64,000 nucleotides of DNA. Origin: Halopelagius longus. Lineage in GTDB: Archaea > Halobacteriota > Halobacteria > Halobacteriales > Haloferacaceae. The stretch's first letter is position 1; each line of letters begins with the position of its first letter. Of the stretch, positions 58,786 through 64,000 are shown in pieces. The notes beneath the pieces were generated by a model. The model worked only from the letters and a program-made list of their open reading frames with translations. It was not told the origin of the DNA and did not search any database. Made by a program: the position numbers and the translations under genes. Location: contig NZ_FNKQ01000001.1 of the NCBI RefSeq assembly GCF_900100875.1, positions 372,001-436,000 of the forward strand, given 5' to 3'.

Positions 58786-59447
58786 CCCGCAGTTGGCCGG
58801 TCATCGGCGTCGTGTTCGGCGTTCTCTGGGTGTTCATTCAGGGGCCGCCGCTCGCGTTCGAACCGCTCGTCGGAGCGCTGCTCGTCGGCCTCGCGGTCGG
58901 CTTCCCCCTCTCGTACCTCTTCCGGCGTCTGTACGCCGACACGGTCGACCTCCGCCGGGTGGTTCGCGGCGTCCCGTACACGATACTATACATGCTAACG
59001 TTCACCAAGGAGGCGATCGTCTCCAGCTTCGACGTGACGTACCGCGTGCTCGCACCCTCCGGACCGATCGACCCCGAGGTGATACTCATCCCGCTGCGGG
59101 TACAGACGGACCTCGGGGTGACCACTATCGCAAACAGCATCACGATGACGCCCGGTTCGCTCACGCTCGACTACGATCCGAACGAGAACGCGCTGTACGT
59201 CCACGTCATCGACGGGAGAGCGCCCGAAGAGATAGTCGCCCCGATCCGCAACTGGGAGGACTACGCGCTCGTCATCTTCGACGAGGAACTGTCGCCGGCC
59301 GACCCCGCGCCGGATTTCGCCGTCTACCCGCCCGACCAGACGCATCCAGTCCTCGAACAGGCCCTCCCCGACACCGAGAGCGAGGCGGAGACGGAGGTCG
59401 AACCGCCGGCCGAGGAAGCCACCGGAGGTGACGACGATGGTCGCTGA
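58782..59447 (+). CDS. mrpE: Mrp antiporter subunit E
   Basis: A 221-residue MrpE protein. Two hydrophobic helices near the N-terminus (PVIGVVFGVLWVFIQGPPLA, VGALLVGLAVGFPLSYLF) are followed by the conserved DVTYRVLAPSGPIDPEVILI and TIANSITMTPGSLTLDYDPN. It begins with GTG in a GTGA overlap with mrpD. The acidic C-terminal ~40 residues are a halophile extension; within them lies the start of mrpF. Confidence 0.93.
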   Translation: MTRSWPVIGVVFGVLWVFIQGPPLAFEPLVGALLVGLAVGFPLSYLFRRLYADTVDLRRVVRGVPYTILYMLTFTKEAIVSSFDVTYRVLAPSGPIDPEVILIPLRVQTDLGVTTIANSITMTPGSLTLDYDPNENALYVHVIDGRAPEEIVAPIRNWEDYALVIFDEELSPADPAPDFAVYPPDQTHPVLEQALPDTESEAETEVEPPAEEATGGDDDGR

Positions 59448-59730
59448 GGGGACGATAGTGCCGGTCGTAGACGCCGCAATCGCCCTCGCGGTGCTTCTGA
59501 ACCTGCTGTGCGGCTACCGCGCGGTCCGGGGACCGACGATTCCCGACCGCGTGGTCGCGCTGGACGCCATCGCGACGAACGTCGTCGCCATCGCCGTCCT
59601 GTTCGCCATCAAGACCGACCGGGGCCTCTTCGTGACCGTCAGTCTCGTCCTCGCGATTATCGCGTTCCTCTCGACGGTCGCGGTCGCCAAGTTCGTCACC
59701 GAAGGCGACATCATCGTCACGGGAGAGTGA
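59437..59730 (+). CDS. mrpF: Mrp antiporter subunit F
   Basis: A 97-residue membrane protein with three helices (VVDAAIALAVLLNLLCGYRA, ALDAIATNVVAIAVLFAIKT, VTVSLVLAIIAFLSTVAVAK). RGPTIPDRVVALDAI is the MnhF signature. ATG at 59437 is chosen because ggaggtga at 59424-59431 lies five bases ahead; the alternative GTG at 59428 overlaps that site. It starts inside mrpE. Confidence 0.93.
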   Translation: MVAEGTIVPVVDAAIALAVLLNLLCGYRAVRGPTIPDRVVALDAIATNVVAIAVLFAIKTDRGLFVTVSLVLAIIAFLSTVAVAKFVTEGDIIVTGE

Positions 59731-59737
59731 CCTGAGC

Positions 59738-59812
59738 ATGTCTCACAACCACCACCACCGAACGCGCCGGGCCGTCACAGCGAGTCAGCGGGTCGACGGA
59801 GGTGACCGCTGA
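59738..59812 (+). CDS. His-rich 24-residue mini-ORF between mrpF and mrpG
   Basis: The ORF MSHNHHHRTRRAVTASQRVD plus GGDR starts seven bases after the mrpF stop and ends in a TGATG overlap with the mrpG start. It fills most of the 81-base gap and contains the ggaggtga ribosome site of mrpG (59798-59805). The peptide has a His cluster and is basic, unlike other proteins here. It may be a coupling device, a metal-binding peptide or chance. Confidence 0.4.
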   Translation: MSHNHHHRTRRAVTASQRVDGGDR

Positions 59813-60153
59813 TGGTCGGCGTGGAAGCGATACGGACCTGGGTAGTCGTCGGCCTGATCGTCGTCGGGTCGTTCTTCCTCACGGTCGGGACCATCGGCCT
59901 GCTGCGACTTCCGAACGTGTACAACCGGATGCACGCGACGAGCAAGCCGGCGACCATCGGGACGGTCTCCATCTTCCTCGCGGGGTTCGCGTACTTCGGC
60001 CCCGGAGGTCCCGGCCTCTCGTCGCTCGTCGGTATCGTCTTCCTGTTCCTGACGGTGCCGACCGGCGCGCACATGATATCGAGGGCGGCGGAACAGATCG
60101 GCGTCCCGTTCATGGGGTCCGTGACGTGGCCCGGCAAATCCGACGACGAGTAG
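59812..60153 (+). CDS. mrpG: Mrp antiporter subunit G
   Basis: A 113-residue protein with three helices. FLTVGTIGLLRLPNVYNRMH followed by ATSKPATIG is the MnhG/PhaG signature. ggaggtga lies seven bases before the ATG. It ends the mrp operon; 270 bases with an AT-rich promoter patch follow before nhaC. Confidence 0.94.
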   Translation: MVGVEAIRTWVVVGLIVVGSFFLTVGTIGLLRLPNVYNRMHATSKPATIGTVSIFLAGFAYFGPGGPGLSSLVGIVFLFLTVPTGAHMISRAAEQIGVPFMGSVTWPGKSDDE

Positions 60154-60389
60154 GGGTGCGGTTCCGTCCGAGACGCCCTTTAAAACGGAGCGTCTGTTGG
60201 CCGGAAGCCGAGCGAAGGAACCGGGTTCGGAAAACCGCTCGGGGCCGTCTCTCCTACTGGGATGTCTGCTGAGATACACTGTTTTGCGTCGTCCGGACCA
60301 CTGCCGCCACTCTATCGGCGGAACCAGTAGTGGCCGTACCGTGAGGTGAGGTAACAACTCTGATGCTCTGCAAGAATAAAATCCGTCTG

Positions 60390-60396
60390 CTTAATA
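60390..60396 (+). promoter_or_regulatory. TATA box for nhaC
   Basis: cttaata lies 28-34 bases before the GTG at 60424. This indicates that nhaC has its own promoter and supports the GTG start of a leaderless mRNA. Confidence 0.55.
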
Positions 60397-60423
60397 CCTT
60401 TCAGTTATTACCGCCGGGTACAC

Positions 60424-61878
60424 GTGCCATCTCTGAACCTCGAACCACTGACGTACGAGGAGATCCCGTCGGAGCGGCGTCCGAGCTTTCTGCAGGCTCT
60501 GGTCCCCGTTCTCGGGGTCGTCCTGTTCCTCGGCGTCGGCTCCGGATATCTGAAACTGGCCCCTCACGGGCCGCTCCTCTGGAGTATCGTGCTGACCGGC
60601 GCGGTGGGCAAGTACTGGCTCGGCTACTCGTGGGACGACCTCTACGAGGGCGTAGCGGACAGCCTGCTGATGGGCTTGCAGGCCATACTCATCCTGTTCG
60701 TCATCTACGCGCTCATCGCGACGTGGATCAGCGCCGGGACGATTCCCGGCCTCATGTACTACGGGCTCGAAGTGTTGACCCCGAAGATATTCCTGCCGGC
60801 GACGGCGCTGCTCGCGATGGTGGTCGCCTTCTCCATCGGGTCCTCGTGGACCACGGCCGGCACCCTCGGCGTGGCCTTCATCGGCATCGGCTCGGGCCTC
60901 GGCATATCCCCCCCGATGACCGCAGGCGCCATCCTCTCGGGCGCCTACGCGGGCGACAAGCAGTCGCCCCTCTCTGACACGACGAACCTCGCGGCCGCGG
61001 TGACGAACATTGACCTCTACGACCACATCCGCGCGATGCGCAACGGGACGGTTCTGGCCTTCGGCCTCTCGGTTCTGCTCTACGCGGGGCTGGGCCTGCG
61101 CGCCGCCGGCGCGATTCCCGCCGGCCGCGTCGCCGAGATTCAGGGCGCTCTCGCCGGGACCTACGACCTCTCCGCGCTGGTGTTCGTACCGCTCGTCGTC
61201 ACCTTCGGGCTGGCGCTCTACGGCATCTCGGCGCTCCCGACGCTCGTCGCCGGCGTCTTCGCCGGCACCTTCACGACGGTCCTCGTGCAAGGTCGCGCGT
61301 TCACCGCCTCGTGGGAGGTGTTCCTCAACGGGACTGCTCCCGAGACGGGGATGACGCTCGTGAACGACCTGCTGGCCAGCGGCGGCCTCTCCGGGTCTGC
61401 GTGGACCATCTCGGTCGTCGTCGCGGCCCTCACGCTCGGCGGACTCCTCGAGCGAACCGGCGTCCTCGCCGTGCTCGCTCACTCGCTCGCGTCCGTCATC
61501 TTCGGTCCGCGCAGTCTGGTCGTCGGGACCGGTATCTCGGCCATCTTCGTCAACGCGTTCTCCGCCCAGCAGTACATGAGCATCGTCGTCCCGGGACTGA
61601 CGCTCCGGAACCTCTACGACGAGTACGGGCTGGAGGGTGAGGACCTCTCGCGGGCTATCGAGTCCGCGGGCACTCCGACGGGTGCGCTCTTCCCGTGGCA
61701 CGCCGGCGCGGTCTACATGTCGGCCGTCTTCGGCGTGAGTACGCTCGCGTACGTCCCGTTCTACTTCTTCGCGTTCCTCTCGCCGCTCGTCCTGTTCGCG
61801 ACGGCTATCTTCGGCGGGCGGTACAAGCAGACGGGCGACGCCGACCCCGCCGAGTCGCCGGCGGCGGCCGACGACTGA
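60424..61878 (+). CDS. nhaC: Na+/H+ antiporter NhaC family
   Basis: A 484-residue antiporter with about 11 helices. Typical stretches are IGSSWTTAGTLGVAFIGIGS, AGAILSGAYAGDKQSPLSDT (the conserved GDK-SP-SDT block of NhaC), ISAIFVNAFSAQQYMSIVVP and SAGTPTGALFPWHAGAVYMS. It exchanges cytoplasmic Na+ for external H+. The start is GTG; no ATG is available near the first conserved residues. It follows the mrp operon on the same strand but has its own promoter. Confidence 0.93.
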   Translation: MPSLNLEPLTYEEIPSERRPSFLQALVPVLGVVLFLGVGSGYLKLAPHGPLLWSIVLTGAVGKYWLGYSWDDLYEGVADSLLMGLQAILILFVIYALIATWISAGTIPGLMYYGLEVLTPKIFLPATALLAMVVAFSIGSSWTTAGTLGVAFIGIGSGLGISPPMTAGAILSGAYAGDKQSPLSDTTNLAAAVTNIDLYDHIRAMRNGTVLAFGLSVLLYAGLGLRAAGAIPAGRVAEIQGALAGTYDLSALVFVPLVVTFGLALYGISALPTLVAGVFAGTFTTVLVQGRAFTASWEVFLNGTAPETGMTLVNDLLASGGLSGSAWTISVVVAALTLGGLLERTGVLAVLAHSLASVIFGPRSLVVGTGISAIFVNAFSAQQYMSIVVPGLTLRNLYDEYGLEGEDLSRAIESAGTPTGALFPWHAGAVYMSAVFGVSTLAYVPFYFFAFLSPLVLFATAIFGGRYKQTGDADPAESPAAADD

Positions 61879-61932
61879 CGAGTCGGATTCGGCCTCGAAG
61901 TCCCGGTTCGGCTGCGATTTCGCCTCTACAGA

Positions 61933-61950
61933 AAGTCGGCCTCGGCACTC
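61933..61950 (+). repeat. 18-bp sequence repeated before mrpA, right copy
   Basis: aagtcggcctcggcactc differs in one base from 53700-53717. It lies in the 191-bp gap after nhaC, which otherwise shows no gene or strong signal. Confidence 0.35.
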
Positions 61951-62069
61951 ATAGGGCTCGTCACCGTCGGGTGCCACCCCGCTCGGAGCGGTGCCGTCGT
62001 CATCGGCCACCCGTCGATACTCTCTCGGACGGGAAGTCGGTTACCGTTCGACGGTGCCCGCCGGTCGCC

Positions 62070-62795
62070 TCACGCCTCCTCGACGACCGTATTTCGGAGC
62101 CTTCCGACGCCTTCGTACCAAATTTCGACCTCCTCGCCCGGTTCGACGAGGCCGGGGTTCGCCGGACTGCCGAACGAGATGACGTCGCCGGGGCGGAACG
62201 TGTAGCGTTCCGAGAGGAACGACACCACCTCCGCGGGCGAAAAGAGCATCTGCGCGGTCGTCGCCTCCTGCCGGAGTTCGCCGCCGACGTGTGTCGTCAT
62301 CTCGATGTCCGAGGGGTCGACGTCCGTCTCGATCCACGGCCCGAGGGGCGCAGAGGCGTCGAACGCCTTCCGCGCGGTTCGGCCCGGTTGGTCGAGGGCG
62401 TCCAAGTCGTTCAGAATCGTGTACCCCCGAACCGCGTCGTCGACCTCGTCCTCTCCGATATCGTGGCACTGCCGGCCGATGACCGCCGCCAACTCGCCGG
62501 CGTACGTCAACTCCTCGGTCCAGGAGGGGTACTCGACGGGCGCGCCGGGGTCGTGGACCGACGCGGGCGGTTTGATGAACCAGTCGGGGGCGTCCGGAAC
62601 GTCGTAGTCCATCTGGTCCAACGTCGCCGCGAAGTTCCGACCGACGCAGTAACACGCCGACGGTTCGCAGGGCGCAAGAAGCGTCGCGTCCCCGTCGTCG
62701 CCGATACCGTAGGTGTCCTCGTCCACCGTGACCGTCCCGTCGTCGTACTCGCCGGTTCGGATGCCGTCCGGCGTGCGAACGCGTGCCAGTCGCAT
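62070..62795 (-). CDS. Fumarylacetoacetate hydrolase family protein
   Basis: A 241-residue member of the FAH superfamily. The core shows YCVGRNFAATLDQM, WFIKPPASVHDPGAPVEYPS, LTYAGELAAVIGRQCHDIGE (Glu metal ligands), VRGYTILNDLDALDQPGRTA and RPGDVISFGSPANPGLVEPG. The family includes C-C bond hydrolases, decarboxylases and isomerases in aromatic catabolism, as well as oxaloacetate decarboxylase-like enzymes; the substrate is unknown. Start chosen at ATG 62795 (MRLARVRTPDG). It stands alone. Confidence 0.88.
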   Translation of the reverse strand: MRLARVRTPDGIRTGEYDDGTVTVDEDTYGIGDDGDATLLAPCEPSACYCVGRNFAATLDQMDYDVPDAPDWFIKPPASVHDPGAPVEYPSWTEELTYAGELAAVIGRQCHDIGEDEVDDAVRGYTILNDLDALDQPGRTARKAFDASAPLGPWIETDVDPSDIEMTTHVGGELRQEATTAQMLFSPAEVVSFLSERYTFRPGDVISFGSPANPGLVEPGEEVEIWYEGVGRLRNTVVEEA

Positions 62796-62898
62796 ACGCC
62801 CACACCGGACCCCGGACAACTTACTATTTCGGTCGCGGCGACTGTCCGAGTCGGACGAGGGGTCACCTCGCGGTGGGTAGCGACTCCGAGGAGACCGG

Positions 62899-63156
62899 TC
62901 ACTTCGGGTTCGGCATCGCCTCGTTTTCGTCGTCGGTCAAGTTCCGCAGGCGGCGCGTGTCGGTGGTCGAAAACGACCGCTGACAGCGCTCGACCCACGA
63001 ACCGGTATGGTTTGCGGCGTCTGTGGCGTCCGCAGGGTCTGCGGCGTCTGCACTCTGCTCCGCCTCCGCCGCGTCTCGCTCTTCGGTCGGTTCGGGGGTC
63101 GGCCGGGGGTCGGTTCTCGACTGCGATTCTGTCGGGTTACGGGTATGTGTGCTCAC
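62899..63156 (-). CDS. Uncertain small acidic protein, possibly with a lost start
   Basis: From a GTG at 63156 this reads as 85 residues: a Thr/Pro/Glu-rich start, an Asp-Ala repeat (AEQSADAADPADATDAANHT) and a final WVERCQRSFSTTDTRRLRNL plus acidic end. Good codon-position bias continues upstream of the GTG (VFDPAQAYDRPPANPTH) as far as an in-frame TGA near 63210, beyond which lies an ATG in the same frame. The gene may therefore be longer with an in-frame stop, i.e. decayed. No family recognised. Confidence 0.4.
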   Translation of the reverse strand: MSTHTRNPTESQSRTDPRPTPEPTEERDAAEAEQSADAADPADATDAANHTGSWVERCQRSFSTTDTRRLRNLTDDENEAMPNPK

Positions 63157-63336
63157 GTGCGTGGGGTTCGCCGGGGGTCGGTCGTACGCCTGTGCGGGGT
63201 CGAAAACGAGTCAACAGCGTACGCGTACGACCGACATCACGTCTCGACGGAGATGCGCCACCATAATGAACGTTACTGATAGAACAAAAACGACGGTGCG
63301 GCGCGTCTCGACGCTCCCCTTCGCGTCGTAACGCTC

Positions 63337-64000
63337 TCAGTCGTGTCCGGCGACGGGGACGGGTTCGTACGGCTCTTCGAGGTACTCGACGTCCGAGTCC
63401 GAGAGGTCGATGTCGAGCGCTTCGACGGCGTCTTCGAGGTGTTCGACGCTCGACGTGCCGACGATCGGCGTCGTCACCCACTCCTTGTGGAACTGCCACG
63501 CGAGCGCGATTTGGGCCATCTTCACGCCCTTCTCTTCTGCGAGCTCCTGCACGCGTTCGTTTATTTCGGGGCCGCCGCCGCGGGTGTAGCCGCGTTCGAG
63601 CGACGCCTCGTGTTCGCCGCGCGTCGTCGCGTCGAACTCCTCGTGCGGGCGCGTGAGGAATCCCGCCGCCAGCGGACTCCACGGCATCACCGCGATATCC
63701 TCCTCCTCGCAGAGGGGGAGCATCTCGCGCTCCTCCTCGCGGTACGCGAGGTTGTAGAGGTTCTGCATCGAGACGAACCGTTCGAGTCCGAGGCTCTCGG
63801 ACGTGTGCAGGGCGTCGGCGAACTGGTGGGCCCACATCGACGACGCACCGAGGTGGCGGACTTTCCCGCGTCGGACGGCGTCGTCCAACGCTCGAAGCGT
63901 CGTCTCGACGGGCGTGTCGTAGTCCCACCGGTGAATCTGATAGAGGTCCACCGTGTCCATCCCCAACCGGTCGAGGGAGTCGTCGAGTTCCTGTTCGATG
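63337..64000 (-). CDS. Aldo/keto reductase, N-terminus outside the window
   Basis: The C-terminal ~220 residues of an AKR. IEQELDDSLDRLGMDTVDLY begins at the window edge, followed by QIHRWDYD (catalytic His), VRHLGASSMWAHQFADAL, MPWSPLAAGF, QIALAWQFHKEWVTTPIVGT and SSVEHLEDAVEALDIDL (NADPH binding). The reading frame continues off the right edge, so the internal ATG at 63966 is not the start. It is of the same subfamily as the gene at 6315-7292. Confidence 0.9.
   Translation of the reverse strand, partial: IEQELDDSLDRLGMDTVDLYQIHRWDYDTPVETTLRALDDAVRRGKVRHLGASSMWAHQFADALHTSESLGLERFVSMQNLYNLAYREEEREMLPLCEEEDIAVMPWSPLAAGFLTRPHEEFDATTRGEHEASLERGYTRGGGPEINERVQELAEEKGVKMAQIALAWQFHKEWVTTPIVGTSSVEHLEDAVEALDIDLSDSDVEYLEEPYEPVPVAGHD

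Noticed and set aside
60165-60215. Hairpin terminator after mrpG (agacgc...gcgtct around tttaaaa)
   Set aside because: The stem is only six bases and the T/A run is in the loop, so it cannot be told from chance.

Overview
The window is a GC-rich stretch of a haloarchaeal chromosome, most like the Haloferax/Halogeometricum group. The evidence is: strongly acidic predicted proteins, Tat (twin-arginine) signals on exported proteins, TATA-like boxes about 25-30 bases ahead of start codons that imply leaderless mRNAs, a few strong GGAGGTGA ribosome sites, an archaeal aIF2-beta gene, and a tRNA-Leu(TAA) with the archaeal-type long variable arm. I see no transposase, integrase, CRISPR array or replication initiator gene.

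Layout. 1-1000: small and probably damaged genes. 1-13.5 kb: an ATP-grasp ligase, tRNA-Leu, a solitary oligopeptide-binding lipoprotein, ferredoxin, cyclophilin, an AstE-like deacylase, an aldo/keto reductase, a TrpD2-like protein divergent from a fused siroheme decarboxylase, a PHP phosphoesterase, a long Rieske protein and a renalase-like flavoprotein. 13.7-25 kb: a second aldo/keto reductase, a RAD55/KaiC-type ATPase with a small partner, MsrB, a universal stress protein, a ZIP transporter, a nucleotide-sugar-type epimerase, an acidic Glu-Val repeat protein, a TRAM-fused aIF2-beta, a nucleoside hydrolase and a K+ channel. 25-43 kb: PhoX-type phosphatase, spermidine-synthase-like membrane protein, CBS protein, erythromycin-esterase family enzyme, a second Glu-Val repeat protein, an SDR enzyme with a fresh tandem duplication, a thioredoxin-reductase-like enzyme, an FNT channel, a second ATP-grasp enzyme, a GNAT fusion, a third aldo/keto reductase, and an ERCC4 nuclease. 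43-52.5 kb: CPA1 antiporter, Hsp20-like and DUF2267 proteins, a Vms1-like release-factor paralogue, YihY, a histidine kinase, a DUF892 ferritin-like protein, an exported two-repeat protein and a pectinesterase. 53.9-61.9 kb: a complete mrpABCDEFG operon followed by nhaC. 62-64 kb: a fumarylacetoacetase-family enzyme, an uncertain small gene and the end of a fourth aldo/keto reductase.

How it works together. Most genes are single or paired housekeeping, redox and stress functions. The clearest coordinated unit is sodium/pH homeostasis: Mrp, NhaC and the CPA1 antiporter lie within 19 kb. A second theme is oxidative and protein-quality stress: MsrB, the thioredoxin-reductase-like enzyme, DUF892, the Hsp20-like protein and the Vms1-like factor.

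The observations I consider most worth following are: a nearly identical alternating Glu-Val module shared by two otherwise unrelated acidic proteins; tiny ORFs that fill the two gaps of the mrp operon with start/stop overlaps; a leader ORF plus a perfect 15-bp inverted repeat ahead of the erythromycin-esterase gene; and a release-factor paralogue that keeps GGQ but lacks NIKS. All calls come from reading the sequence; no database search was run.
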